Assembly: GCA_963921195.1 (NCBI GenBank)
Contig: OY992536.1
Span: forward strand, 109,766,778-109,830,777
Direction: 5' to 3'
DNA length: 64,000 bases
From: Pegoplata infirma
Taxonomy: Eukaryota > Arthropoda > Insecta > Diptera > Anthomyiidae
Numbering within the stretch: position 1 is the stretch's first letter; every line of letters begins with the position of its first letter. The notes beneath the pieces are model-generated. The model worked only from the letters and a program-made list of their open reading frames with translations, was not told the DNA's origin and ran no database searches. Shown in pieces: positions 1 to 10,555 of this stretch. The translations under genes were made by a program, and so were the position numbers.

Positions 1-132
1 ATCAATAGTTAAAAACAACAAAAAATTTTGGTTGATTTTACCGTAAAATGTAGTGAACGACTGAACAACAACAAATGTAGTTGTTTTAACTGTCCTTTGT
101 AGTGGAATCTACCGTCATAATTTTTTAAGTGT
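1..132. mobile_element. Right end of a divergent CACTCA-ended MITE
   Basis: The segment shows the same TTGATTTTACC, TAGTTGTTTTAAC and CATAATTTTTTaAGTGT blocks as the right ends of the better copies at 11948-12510 and 19308-19829. The left end is outside the window. It lies downstream of serpin exon 3 on the minus strand, so inside the next serpin intron. Confidence 0.6.
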
Positions 133-227
133 TAAATTCGCCAAAAAAAAAAAAATAGTTTCAATCCAGCACAATCAATGCACTTATTAATGCGTACTTA
201 TACAATTATTGGATTTAAGATACTTAC

Positions 228-363
228 GTCTTATCTGATTGATAGGATTTGTACGTATGTGAATGTTGATCGACTGTTCAATATGTTTGACATATGTACC
301 CTTCTCATCTGTCATTGGACGAAAATCTGCACGATTTGGTTCAAATATATCACAGATACCCAG
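228..363 (-). CDS. Serpin gene, exon 3 (central serpin domain; gene continues off the left edge)
   Basis: This exon is too short to stand out as an open frame. On the minus strand it starts after a good acceptor (T-rich tract then CAG at 366-364) and ends before a canonical donor GTAAGTA (from 227). It encodes 45 residues starting LGICDIFEPNRADF and containing GTYVKHIEQSINIHI. This matches the serpin stretch 'LGI-D-F---ADF ... -YV--I-Q---I-I' that follows strand 3A/helix F. The phase-0 entry joins exactly to exon 2. The exon leaves in phase 1, so a further exon carrying the reactive-centre loop and the C-terminal serpin signature must lie beyond position 1. The 227 bases to its left show no coding continuation. 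Confidence 0.85.
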
Positions 364-599
364 CTGAAAAATAAAAATTTTATAATTAGTTCTTTAAAAG
401 GCTCATTTACGCCTTTTACACATTTAATTCGAAAAATATCAATTGTTAGTGTCCGACCGAATATTCGACTTCGGCTGAAAAGCACTATACCGAATAGTTG
501 TATAAAATTTTTACACACGTGTTAGAAATCACACAAAACACTTTTTTAATCACATTAGTAAGCTACAAAAACTTTTTTGAAACTTTTGAGAAAATTCAA

Positions 600-912
600 A
601 ATTAAATTAAAAAAATTTTAAATTTGATTGAGAAAATTTCAGATGAAATTGAGACTTTGTATTTAAAATTAGGATTTTTACACAAAAAAAAAAAATTGGG
701 AAAAATATAATAAGGCTGATTCCAAGTTTTTCCATCATATCAAATGTTTGAGAAAATTGAGATTCACAAAAAACGTGTTTTTGGACATCTTGCAGAGAAT
801 ATTTTTTTGTAAACTCTGACCTGCATTTTCTCAAAAACATGACGTGATAGATAAAATTGAAAACCAGATTAGGAATCAGCATCGAAAGGTTAATTGAAAA
901 TGAGTGGTAAGT
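600..912. repeat. Fragment related to the interior of the hAT-like element at 11270-12819
   Basis: Blocks such as TTGAAAACCAGATT, AATCAGCATCGAAA and 'TGTAAACT.TGACCT..ATTTTCT' recur in the same order at 11390-11930 and 12525-12560. This suggests a relic of the same non-coding transposon family. No terminal repeats were found here. Confidence 0.5.
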
Positions 913-923
913 TTCCAGACGAA
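913..923. repeat. Left target-site duplication of the LINE
   Basis: TTCCAGACGAA here is repeated exactly at 2578-2588, flanking the LINE fragment. Confidence 0.85.
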
Positions 924-2577
924 AGGTAAGTTTTTACCAACGATTAGCGAACTCATGGAATCAGCGCTTAAGATACTCTCAAAGTGGGCAAGGAACAACG
1001 GTCTGGGAGTCAATCCCGCCAAAACCGAATTCGTCTTGTTCACAAAAAGGTAGACAGGTTTGTCCTTCCCAAATTAGATGGAATTACCCTGGAGCTATCC
1101 AATGAGGCGAAATACCTGGGTGTGATCCTGGACTCAAAGCTTTCTTGGAAAAGAAACACAGAGGAAAGGATGAAAAAGTCGTTATGTGCTTTTTACACCT
1201 GCAGAAGAACTTTCGGGAGAAGGTGGGGTTTAAAACCGTATATTATACACTGGATGTATGGTGCGATAATTAGACCAATACTTACCTATGGTGCCCTTGT
1301 GTGGTGGAAAGCAGTGGTTAAGAAATCATATCTCTGCAATCTACAGAAGGTACAACGACTGGCGTGTGTGGGTATCACTGGTGCTATTAGATCAGCACTC
1401 CGGTCTGGAAGTGATACTAAACATTCAGCCCGGGGATATTTACGTCAAGAGCACAGCAGCAAAATCGGCTATCAGGTTAAGAGAGTCGCAAATGCTTAAG
1501 CAACGCTTTTGGGGACACTCGACTATATTAAGTACGGTGGGCGGGACGGAACTAGCACAGAGAACCGACTATATCTCACCACAGACGAACTTTGACAGAA
1601 CCTTCGAAGTCCAAATACCGACTAGGGAAGACTGGGCGGAAAACTCGGTTATTACAGAGAATGCGATCTTAATCTTTACGGACGGATCAAAAGATGGAGA
1701 TGGGTACGGGTTCGGGAGTTTACTCTGAATGCCTCGAAATCGGGGTCTCATTGAGGCTTTCGGATAAGTGTAGTGTTTTCCAGGCTGACAAAGCCGCGCA
1801 GATGATTATGACAAGGGACCTTCGTCCTTGCGTCATTAACATTTCCGTGGATAGTCTCGCAGCTCTGAAGGCCGTAGGGTAAAATACTGAAAAATCGGAA
1901 ATAGTTATGAATTGTATACAAACTCTTCGTCGAATTAGTCAGCACACAATCAAGCTAATCTGGGTTTCAGGCCATAGTGGGGTCGCTGGGAAAGAACTGG
2001 AATGGCTCTGAATCGGTGGGGGAACGTGTAGAACCTGACGTCTCGGTTCCTATAGTGGAATTGATGAACGAAATTGATAGGATATCTGAAAATAGGATGA
2101 AGGATAGGTGGATATCACTGACTACGTGCAGGATATCTAGAACCCTGTGGCCACTGCCGAATCCTAAGAGGACAACAAGTTTTCTTACTTTTGGCAAACG
2201 GACGGCTAGCCTATTAGTTGGAGTACTTGGAGGACAATGTATAATTGGCCAAATGGCCGTGCGTATAGGAATTTCTGATAGGGACTATTGTAGAAGTTGT
2301 GGGGAAGTGGAGGAAGAGGAGTCAGTGAAGCACTTGCTATGCGAATGTCCGGGCCTAATGAGGAGCCGCCTTAAGCATTTGGGGCAAAGATTTTTCGATG
2401 ACCTGGATTGCCTAAGCGGTGTCTCATTGACGTCTCTAGCGGAATACCTCAGGGAAACGGGGTGGTTTAAAAAGTAGAACTTTGTATCAGAGGGGGAGTA
2501 GGGAAATATCACAATGGGCCTTATGGCCTCCGAGTGAATTCGCCAAATGGCGAGCGCCCATCCAACCTAACCTAACC
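924..2577 (+). pseudogene. 5'-truncated, frame-broken LINE copy (RT C-terminus, RNase H, Cys/His tail)
   Basis: This is a dead RNase H-bearing non-LTR retrotransposon of the I/Loa/R1 type. Right after the duplicated target it reads GKFLPTISELMESAL ... WARNNGLGVNPAKTEFVLF, the end of the RT palm/thumb, then hits a stop at 1051. Coding then shifts frame to AKYLGVILDSKLSW, to VILNIQP..IYVKSTAAKSA (near 1390), to the RNase H block FTDGSK (about 1676-1693), and again near 1694, before a stop at 1880 and a further shift near 1985. The last frame ends with CRSCGEVEEEESVKHLLCEC (a C-C-H-C pattern) and a stop at 2475-2477. The RNase H glutamate is replaced by Asp (FQADKAA), and the final catalytic Asp region is disrupted. 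The 3' end carries CCTAACCTAACC (2567-2578). At least four frameshifts make it non-functional. The ATG at 984 is not a real start. Confidence 0.9.
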
Positions 2578-2588
2578 TTCCAGACGAA
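2578..2588. repeat. Right target-site duplication of the LINE
   Basis: An exact second copy of TTCCAGACGAA directly follows the CCTAACC-type 3' end of the LINE. An 11-bp duplication is usual for target-primed insertion. Confidence 0.85.
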
Positions 2589-2631
2589 TTTTTGATGTCG
2601 ACCAGTTTAATTTTAGTAAAAAATTACTTAC

Positions 2632-3867
2632 ATTTTGTAAATCATTTGTTAAAAACATAGTACCATGCAACTTAAAATCAGGTATTATAGCTTGAACCCA
2701 TTTTGGTTTTAATTGTTTTCTCATTAAACGTAATTTTGGACCAGCACGCAGTGATGAAGCAGCTGAAACTAAATCTGTATTATAATCTGGCAATAATATC
2801 ATTAGATTATATTCCGGTGTATCCAATTCTAATTCCAAAACACTCATGCGTAAATGTTCGAAATATTTATAATATAGAACGGCATTGTAAACTTTAAACG
2901 TGGTATAGATAACCTGTTGATTATTTAAATAGAAAACATGACTTATAACATCGGTATTATAGTTTTGCTTTAAATCCGAAGATGTTTGAGATGATATTAT
3001 AAAATTTGGATCTGTATCAACTTCATATTCATTCGATACTTGAACATATGATGGCACTCCATTTAATGCGGGCAGTGGATTGTGTAATTGAGTTTCGGTT
3101 TGGAAAAGATTAATAAATAGATTTGAATCTAGTTCTTTGAAACCAAATAAATGACGTTTATTACGGTTAGATGTTAAACGACTGGATTTTCTTTGGGATG
3201 GTAAATAATTAGATTGGGGCTTTGAGTTTGATGCTAGAGGAGCTTGTAATTTAGCACTAGGTAAGCGAGTGACTCGAGCTTTTTGTATACGTAAAAGTGG
3301 TTCTGAATTTTCTTCAGCTACAAATGAAGAAATAAGTTCAGCGGCTTCATTAGTTTCCAGTTCTGGTTTAGGAGCAACAGTAGTTGTTTCAGCGGACGTT
3401 GTAGTTTCCTCATCTGTAGTTGTGTTGATTATTTCTGGTGTGGTAGTATCCTCAGATTTGTTTGTTGTTTCTGTGACAGCTTCTGTAGTTGTAGTCACTT
3501 CTGTGGTTGTTGTCGCTTCTGTGGTTGTTGTCGCTTCAGTAGTTGTTGTCGCTTCAGTTGTTGTTGTTGTGGTTTCAGCTATTGTAGTAGTTGTTAAAGG
3601 TGCTGTGGTTGTAGTTTCTAATTTAGTTGTTTCCTTTGTAGTAGTTTCTAAAGGCGTTGTAGTTTTTTCATCTATCTCCCCCTTTTCAGTTGTAGCGGTT
3701 GCAGTAGTTGATGAGGCTGTAGCTGGGCCAGCTGTTGAAGATACCATATCCATGCCCAAATCATAACCATAAAACATTAGTATCGTCTCAAATTCTCGTG
3801 TTATTGTAACATTTTCCTTATTTAGACTTAAACCTTTTAAAGGATTATCCGATCCAAAAAAGTAGGT
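2632..3867 (-). CDS. Serpin gene, exon 2 (serpin core with Thr-rich insert)
   Basis: The exon starts after acceptor TTTCATTTCAG (ending at 3868) at codon ACC and ends before donor GTAAGT (2631). Both junctions are phase 0, giving 412 residues (spliced 161-572). The first residues TYFFGSDNPLKGLSLNKENV continue serpin helices C/D. A low-complexity insert follows (about 203-400) with tandem ATTTTE-like units, probably heavily O-glycosylated. It ends in a basic stretch with RNKR (395-398), a furin-type motif. Serpin core then resumes: VFYLNNQQVIYTTFKVYNAV, MSVLELELDTPEYNLMILLP and WVQAIIPDFKLHGTMFL correspond to strands 3A/2B/3B and helix F regions. Serpins normally total 370-420 residues, so this one is much longer. 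The layout resembles the long-insert Drosophila serpin Spn100A, but this is memory-based and unconfirmed. Inhibitory ability cannot be judged because the reactive loop is outside the window. Confidence 0.85.
3154..3165 (-). other. RNKR dibasic (furin-type) site closing the serpin insert
   Basis: The codons read R-N-K-R followed by HLFGF. R-X-K-R is the consensus for furin-class proprotein convertases, and the predicted signal peptide would place the protein in the secretory path. Cleavage is an inference. Confidence 0.5.
3373..3741 (-). repeat. Thr-rich coding repeats inside the serpin
   Basis: This coding stretch gives T/E/A/P-rich protein with 18-base units encoding ATTTTE or close variants, clearest at about 3480-3570. 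It is mucin-like low complexity and likely varies in length between individuals. Confidence 0.8.
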
Positions 3868-4115
3868 CTGAAATGAAACAATAATAACAATTAGCATTAT
3901 AATGTCCGTCCAAATACCTTACTACAATCAGCTATTTCTACTGCAGTTGGAAATTTTGTAATGCAAAAAGTAATATGCTTTGTTCTATTACCAAAGTTCA
4001 TACTTTTTGTTTACTTTTTGTATTGTAAATTTCCAGCTATAATAAAAATAGTAAATAATAGCAATCACTTAAAAACCTAATCGAACGGGTCTAAAATTTT
4101 TCAATTACTTATAGT

Positions 4116-4965
4116 AAAAACAAGTAAGAAAATTTTAGTCGGTCAAGACCGACCATATAATACCCTACACCAAGGTTTCCCGGAAAATGGGTCCCATGGA
4201 TCGATTAGATCTATATGTTGTAAAACCTTTAATAAGTGAAGAAAACACTCACAAATCAAATTTGTGTGAAATAGGCTTCTATTTGTTGACAATAAACCGC
4301 TTTAACTGAATATCGGGCGAAATTTTCACAAGGGGCCTGAGTCCAAAACTGGTCCGATGATTATCAGGTTTGATAAGGTTATTTAAGTACGCGTTTAACA
4401 TACACAAACAAAATTTTAATTAAATATTTTCTATTTTCATGAAATTTGAGACATTTATGTGAAAATCGGGAAGGTGGTTTGTATGGGGGCTACAAGAAGA
4501 ACTGGTCCGATTTCTTTGAAATTCGGAATGATGATATGTGAAGACAAAACATGTTTACCATCCAAATTTCAAAGCGATACCTTCTACAATACGGTTATTA
4601 GAGTCATTTGAGCCAAAACTAAAGAGGACCTTTGTATGGGGGCTAGGTCTAAATATGGACCGATTTTTTCCAATTTCAATAGGCTTCGTCCTTGGGCCAA
4701 GAGAGACTTAAGTTTCAAATTTCAAGTCAATTGATTAAAAATTGCGACCTGTATCGTGTTTACACCGTTTACATGGACAGACAGACAGACAGACGGACGG
4801 ACAGACGGACGGACGGACGGACATCGCTAAATCGACTCAAAAAGTGATTCTGAGTCGATCGGTATACTTAAAGGTGGGTCTAGGACCAATATTTCGGGTA
4901 GTTACAAACATCAGCACAAACTCATTATACCCTGTACCACAGTGTGGTGTAGGGTATAATTATAT
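4116..4965. mobile_element. mini-me/DINE-like dipteran repeat with (RGAC)n tract
   Basis: The element begins AAAACAAGTAAGAAAATTTT, holds paired blocks GTCGGTCAAGACCGAC and TAATACCCTACACC, and ends TATACCCTGTACCAC..GGTGTAGGGTATAA. An RGAC microsatellite lies inside. Dipteran mini-me/DINE elements are known for a (GTCY)n tract beside a conserved core, which this fits. Similar right ends occur at 8158-8495. Confidence 0.65.
4775..4823. repeat. (RGAC)n microsatellite
   Basis: About twelve GACA/GACG units lie inside the mini-me-like repeat. They read as (GTCY)n on the other strand. Confidence 0.9.
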
Positions 4966-5279
4966 AAAATTTGAGTAAGCGAACAGATATGTATTATTTC
5001 CCACCATTCAATTCCAAATAAAAATTAGTAAGAAATTATTTTTGGTCAAGGCCAAAAACAATTTCGTCTTTTCAGATATCTTTGGCCAGATTTCATTATG
5101 TTACAAATCAGGTCGAGTTGCCACAAAAACTAAAAGAAGAGATCGTAAAGAATATTTTGTGGCATAATTAAGAACCTGATGATACGTGGAAGAGAATGAT
5201 AACTGATTAAAGGTATTTTCAACCTATGAACAAACAACCCCTCTTTAATCAAATTTAGGTTGTGTAAAAATGGTGACAA

Positions 5280-5560
5280 AATTGGGTAATGGCATTTCAT
5301 TCCTCTTTATTTAGAGCTTTAAAAATCGTTAAAACGAAAATTCTAGCTGATCTTTTTTTCGAGTTATTGCTAAATAATTACACTGTTTTACAACATAAAC
5401 CTCCCAATAAAATATGCAATTGATACTTATAGATTTTTCTCTATTGATTCCAAATAAGCCATCCAAATTTTTCTAGCACGTACCGCTTTCGAGATATTCG
5501 CTGTTAAAAAGTCAAAAATCCAAAATTCGGAGGTCCACTGTTACATACTCTTGACAGGCT
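5280..5560. repeat. Degenerate long-period repeat, first block
   Basis: The order GATTCCAAAT, 'CGTTTTCGAGATATT' and 'CTACTGTTACATA' is seen here and recurs at about 6390-6500, 6560-6690 and 6715-6790. This gives a decayed tandem array, period roughly 150-170 bases, split by the 6107-6335 MITE. Confidence 0.45.
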
Positions 5561-5569
5561 GCGACGTAT

Positions 5570-5610
5570 CCAGGAATTTGAAAGGGGGGGGGGCCCAATT
5601 CGAAAATTTT
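5570..5610. repeat. G-run element end (CGTATCCAGG...GGGCCC)
   Basis: CGTATCCAGGAATTTGAAA is followed by a run of G then CCC. It resembles the ends of the small palindromic element at 44320-44465 and GC-rich stretches at 17760-17940 and 41850-41940, suggesting a shared transposon terminus. Confidence 0.35.
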
Positions 5611-5689
5611 TTGTAATCATAATGTAATAATATTATTTTCTAAAACTACCCCTATCCCCCTTCCTCAAAAATTTCTAGAAATCACAGAA

Positions 5690-6060
5690 GTTTTCTTTAC
5701 CAACAACTTAAAAAATCTTGAAATTTTCTTAAAAAAATGCCTCAGAATTTGTAAATTTTTCTAGAGAAGAATGTCTCAGACTCTATTTTTAAACAATCAA
5801 AATTTGAAACATCTCAGAATCTGAGAACATTTTTATAAAAAAAAATTCTTAGAATTTGAGAATTTTTCTATAGTAAGAAATGCTTTAGACTCTGAGACTT
5901 TTTTTATAAGCAAATGTATCAGAGTCTGAGAAAATATTCTATAATAATAATGTCTCAAAATCTTTGAAATTTTCTATAAAAAATGTCTTTAAATCTGTAA
6001 ATTTTTTTATGAAAAAATGTTTGATAAATTCTCAGATTCTGAGGTATTTTTCCTTTAAAA
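5690..6060. repeat. Degenerate repeats of the palindrome TCTCAGAATCTGAGA
   Basis: Units of about 45-60 bases repeat, each holding variants of TCTCAGAnTCTGAGA followed by a T-rich then A-rich run. Further blocks lie at 6950-7060, 13545-13580, 55260-55530 and 56840-57120. Confidence 0.6.
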
Positions 6061-6106
6061 CCGTTCCTGGAAACAATATGTAACCTAAAGGTAAAAAGGT
6101 TTTAAA

Positions 6107-6335
6107 TATCGTCGGTGGGCCAACCAGAACTGGTATGTGTTTTTCAAAACTTTTTGGAGAGGCTTACAAATTATATTTATTTTGACCTTTTGCTTTGCCT
6201 AAAAACAATGCAAATTTTCTATTTATATTAATTTAAATTTAAAAAACAGCGCAAAAGTACCAATTTTGCTGTTATTAAAGACTCGTCAATAAATTTTAAA
6301 ATACACATACCAGTTCTGGTTTGCGCACCGACAAT
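6107..6335. mobile_element. MITE with ACCAGAACTGGT-bearing terminal inverted repeats
   Basis: The ends form inverted repeats of about 30 bases: ATCGTCGGTGGGCCAACCAG at the left pairs with CTGGTTTGCGCACCGACAAT at the right. Each arm contains a perfect ACCAGAACTGGT-type palindrome. It is non-coding and the family is not recognised. Confidence 0.75.
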
Positions 6336-6339
6336 ATGT

Positions 6340-7256
6340 ACTTGTGATAAATTTTAAAATTAAATTATTTGAATCAGATAGCTTCAGCCCTCCTGATTCC
6401 GAATTATTTTACCAAATATTTTAATCGTTTAACATTTTTCGGATATTGGCGTTTGAAAATTCGAAACTGCTAATTTATGCGTGGTTCTACTGTTACGTAT
6501 TCATAAGTTAGCGCGTTCCGTTTTCGAGATATTCACTCTCACGTAAGAGCTATTAAAAAGGACCTGATTCCAAATCTGCCATTAAAATATTTATAGTACA
6601 TTTCGTTATAGAGATATTTGGACTTGAAAATTAATAAATTCTTTAGCGCTTTTTACGGCTCTACTGTTACATATTATTGCCTTGGCGCAACATTTAAGGG
6701 CTGGATTTTTATAAAATGGAAATCTAGATTCCAAATACGTCATTAAAATTTTTTAAGTTGCTTTTGTAAATTCGTTTATGAAAATTTATCTTTATTTATA
6801 TACATAAAAAATTATCGAAGTTTTTTTTTATTTTTTGCCAGTTTAAATATTGTCCTAAGTCGTTTTTAAATATTCAAAACTGAAGTTTTTCGATTCAAAC
6901 CCGATTTTTGAAAAAAAAGTGCTAGATTGAAAATTAAAAGTTAATATGATAATTCTCAGAATCTGAGAATTTTTTAAAGAATAATATCTCAGAATCTGAC
7001 ACTTTTAATATAGAAAAAGGAACTTATTGTTAGATCCTTAGAGTTTGAAATTTTTTATAGAAAACTGTTATCATGATGCCGATGCATAATTTTTATTAAA
7101 TAAAACCAATATGTGTTTTTGATACATATTTTACAGATATTTTGATATAAATGACTTTTTAAAAAAGAAAATTTACTCAGAATCAAGAGTTTTTATTAAA
7201 AAAAATATATAAAACTTTTCCTCAAAAACTAAAATACTTACAATACTAAAAAAACG
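6340..7256. repeat. Decayed long-period tandem repeats; no gene seen
   Basis: Contains three of the blocks described at 5280-5560 and then a few TCTCAGAATCTGAGA units. No coding signal was seen on either strand. Confidence 0.4.
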
Positions 7257-8136
7257 TACACTCAAAATAATACATTAGTAGAATTACTAATTTTTTTTTG
7301 CTAATGCTGGTTAGCTAACTTTTAGCAAATTTTTAGTTGAGATTAGCATGTTAGCAAAAATATCTTGTAAACTTCATTTAGCGCATTAGCAATTTTAAAC
7401 AAAATTTGAACTAATTTTTTTGACTAAATTTAAAATTGAGCTGACCAAATTTTTACAAGCTTTTTTGCTAATATTAGCAAAATAAATGGTAATTTTTTTT
7501 ATTTTCAGAAAACTTAAAATGGCGCTATCTCAGAAACTAAGCCAGATAGAGCAAAATGGAGCTCATTTTTGGTTCTCGGGCTCTCGCCGGTCCTCTTCAC
7601 ATGTGTGGACCCTAATGGGCCCTAACTTTGGATCCAAAAAGTTAGCATTCCCGAAAATTTTAAAATGCTCATATCTCGGTAAATATTGCCGACACAACAA
7701 AAAGTCCAATAGCATTTTTGTAGCTCTCAAGACGTAGAACAAGACCGCAAAATACTCAAAAGCTCTCCGCGTAATATTTTTTTAAGTTATCGAGTTTTTT
7801 AATTCTCAAGACCCCAGTGGTCCCCTATAATCACGTATCTCAAAAACTAAGCAAGGTAGAGCGAAACGGACACAAATTTTGGATCAAAAACTATGACGAT
7901 TTTAAAGGAACCCAACTAGGTCTAGGCCCATCGGGGTCTGGACCTATCGGATCCGAACCCAATGGGGTCCTCAGATGTGTATGAACTAAGTTCAAAAAAA
8001 AAAATTTAGTTAACTAATTATTGGCAAAACATTTTTGCTAACTTTAGCAAAAAAATTGTGGGTTCAAAATCAGCAAATTTTCTTGTAGGTTTACAAGCTT
8101 TTTTTGCTAACATTACAGTTTTTTTTTTTGAGTGTA
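7257..8136. mobile_element. CACTCA-ended element with GCTAAC/TTAGCAAA subterminal repeats
   Basis: The termini are TACACTCAAAATAA and TTTTTTTTGAGTGTA in inverted orientation. The inner flanks carry many GCTAA/TTAGC motifs on both sides. The centre holds two related GC-richer blocks (about 7510-7640 and 7840-7985) starting ATCTCAGAAACTAAGC. A second start of this family may be at 63283. Confidence 0.6.
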
Positions 8137-8157
8137 GAGCATTTCAAAATACAATTG

Positions 8158-8495
8158 AAAAGGGTGTAGAAATAAAAATGGTCCGATTCCGTTAAATTTT
8201 GAATTAATTATTTACAAATGAAAAATACATTTTAAAGTCAAATTTCGAAAGAATATAATACCGTATTTAGGATCATTTAAGCCAAATTTGAAGTGCAAGT
8301 TTGTTTGGGAGCTAGGTCTCAACATGGACCTATTTTTTTTTTTAAATTTTAATTGGCTACCTTGTTTTAATCGGCCCAAAGGGCGATCATGGGTCTAGGA
8401 CCAACATTTGGGGAAGTTTTTTGTAACTACCCGAAATATTTTAGCACAAACTTATTATACCCTGTAAAACAGTGGTGGTGTAGGGTGAAAAATGT
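8158..8495. mobile_element. Truncated copy of the 4116-type mini-me-like repeat
   Basis: It matches the right part of 4116-4965, including GGTCCGATTCCGTTAAATT, GGTCTAGGACCAA and the end TATACCCTGTAAAAC..GGTGTAGGG. It lacks the RGAC tract. Confidence 0.55.
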
Positions 8496-8534
8496 TATTG
8501 TTTTTAAATCATAGTTAAATCGTGACTAACAGTA

Positions 8535-10555
8535 GTCGTATCTACCAGACATGTGCACGGATGGTGTTAAAATGCGTTTAGAGACATTCTAAAAAATTTA
8601 GAATGTGGACAATATTCTATTCTTATCGTTCAACACGAATGAGTTTTTCATTCTATGCTCACAGTGCAAGAGAAAGCTACACACACTAGTGTAACGACAT
8701 TCGTAACACGAATGAACCAATTAGGGAGTACATAGACAGCCAATGATTTGAAAATACTGTACTCTGAAGCGTGTAAATAGAATGATTTTTATAAAAAAAA
8801 AATATTGTTTGGCTATTTGGGGAAATTATTTTATAAAAAAAATATACATATGTATGTATGCAAGTGCGAATTAAAATAAACATTTTGTTATGTAGCATAA
8901 ATGAAGAGGTAAATAAAAAATAAGTATGGGGAAAATTAATTTATAAATAAGAGTGGATAAAAAAAATTTAATACATAAAAATAAATATTAGGGTGGATTG
9001 AAAAATTCTTTTTCTATTTCAAAAAATAATGTTCATTGTGGGAAAAAAAATGTTTTGCTTTATGGCAGAAAATGTTAGTACCAATAATGATGAAATATGT
9101 AGTGTGTGACCAAATACATTTTTTTTACAAAATTTTCAACTGTTCTGCTAATACCGAAAGTTTGTCTATTTTTTTGTATGTGCATTAGGGTGGAGCAAAT
9201 TATGCTTTTTTCGAATTTCGAAAACGTCGGTGAAAAAAAATTGTTTAATTTTTTTTTTAAATATTTTGGCTAATAAAATATTATGCACCCTCAACCGTAA
9301 ACTAGCGTAGAGAGATTTTCGTTATATAAGAACAAATGAGTGCAATTATTCTTCTTTGCAGACTGTGATTTTCTATTTGATTTTGATCGCTACGCTACGT
9401 AGGGGAACAGTTACGGGTAGCTAACCCAGACTTTAGTTTATATTCGGACATTACTGAAATGTGTTTTTATGGTAAACATTTTTTTTCTGTAAAGAAATTA
9501 AAAAAATGTTCTTAAAAAACAACTTATTTTCTTAAAATTAATTTCAAATTGCATTAAAGGCCAAATTAAACAAAACGACAAATAAAAATAAACATCTTCT
9601 CAAAACTGAGTCAACATGACGTTATATTTTCAGCAAAAAACGATTTAAAAATATTTTTTGCAAAACAAGAAATAATAAAATAATTTTATGCAAAACAAGA
9701 AAAAAAAATTTACAGACAAAAACAATTTTTTACAGACAAAAAAAAAATACCATAAAAACACTTTTAAAGTAATGTCCGAATATTAAATAATTTAAGAAAA
9801 AAAATATATTTTTTTACTTTGTTCGGAACTCTCCGATTTTGAAGCCAAGGCCATTGTCTCACAGGATCAATATTTTAATGTGTTAATGTCAACCCTAAAA
9901 GGCAACTTTACCGACCCGACGTTTTCGAAATTTTTATTAGCTCCACCCTAATGTAAAAAACTTTAAAGCGGTACTTATTGTTGTTGGGAATACTTTTAGT
10001 TAAAAAAAAAAACACAATGTTTATGATTTGTTTCAACGACACAATAAGATTGTGCGTGTGCGTGTACGAGCAAGTGTAAAAAGACAAACAAAAAACTAAC
10101 AGCATTATTTTGCATATTTTTCTTATACATACATACATACATCCTAATACATTTTTTCACAATGCATAATTTACTTTTTCATCAAAACGGTTTTTTTTAC
10201 TACCCCCATATTTATAATAAGTTTTCCAACAATTTTTTTTAAACATTTTTTTACAAAAACATTCTAAGCGATCAGTGTATGTTAAAAATATTCTATAACA
10301 CGGTGTTATTTTTATAATCTCTACTATGTTTGTTATTCTAAAAACGAACGTTTGTTTCATTCTAATCGTTCAAACACGACATTTTTCGTGTTCGTTTAAA
10401 CAAGCACAGCAAATTTTTTAATTTGTTGTTTAGCATCATAGTAAACATTCTCATTCGCAAACACTGTACTCTAAAAATAGTGTACTCTGAAGCGAATGAT
10501 TTGGTGTAAGCGAAGAAGGGAATACATTTGATCTCATGTCTGGTATCTACATACA
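8535..10555. mobile_element. Element with TATCTACCAGACATG ends, interrupted by another element
   Basis: Inverted ends: CGTATCTACCAGACATG at the left and CATGTCTGGTATCTACATA at the right. Subterminal CACGAATG/CATTCGTG motifs and GTACTCTGAAGCG blocks occur near both sides. An AGGGTGGAGC-ended element sits inside. Confidence 0.5.
9183..9953. mobile_element. Nested AGGGTGGAGC-ended element
   Basis: CATTAGGGTGGAGCAAAT at the left pairs with GCTCCACCCTAATG at the right, and TTTCGAAAACGTCGG pairs with CCGACGTTTTCGAAA further in. No reading frame of note. A lone related end (TTAGGGTGGATTGAAAA) is at about 8990. Confidence 0.75.

Larger units (their letters stand above)
364..2631 (-). other. Serpin intron 2 (contains a LINE insertion)
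   Basis: The intron is bounded by donor GTAAGT (2631-2626 on the minus strand) and acceptor CAG (366-364), both phase 0. Without the inserted LINE and its duplicated target the intron would be about 600 bases. The LINE lies antisense to the gene, 54 bases from the donor. Positions 364-598 hold nothing recognisable apart from AT-rich sequence. Confidence 0.8.

Noticed and set aside
178..525. Overlapping plus and minus frames at the left edge
   Set aside because: They overlap serpin exon 3, whose real frame is defined by splice sites and serpin similarity.
984..1499. A gene starting at ATG 984
   Set aside because: The Met lies in the wrong frame of a decayed LINE. True RT residues before 1051 are in another frame.
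3269..3766. 165-codon plus-strand frame rich in Val/Ser
   Set aside because: It is the complement of the Thr-rich serpin repeats. Its composition follows from the repeat and it has no splice or start support.
5690..6060. CRISPR-like array
   Set aside because: Repeats are degenerate, spacing is irregular, and the genome is eukaryotic.
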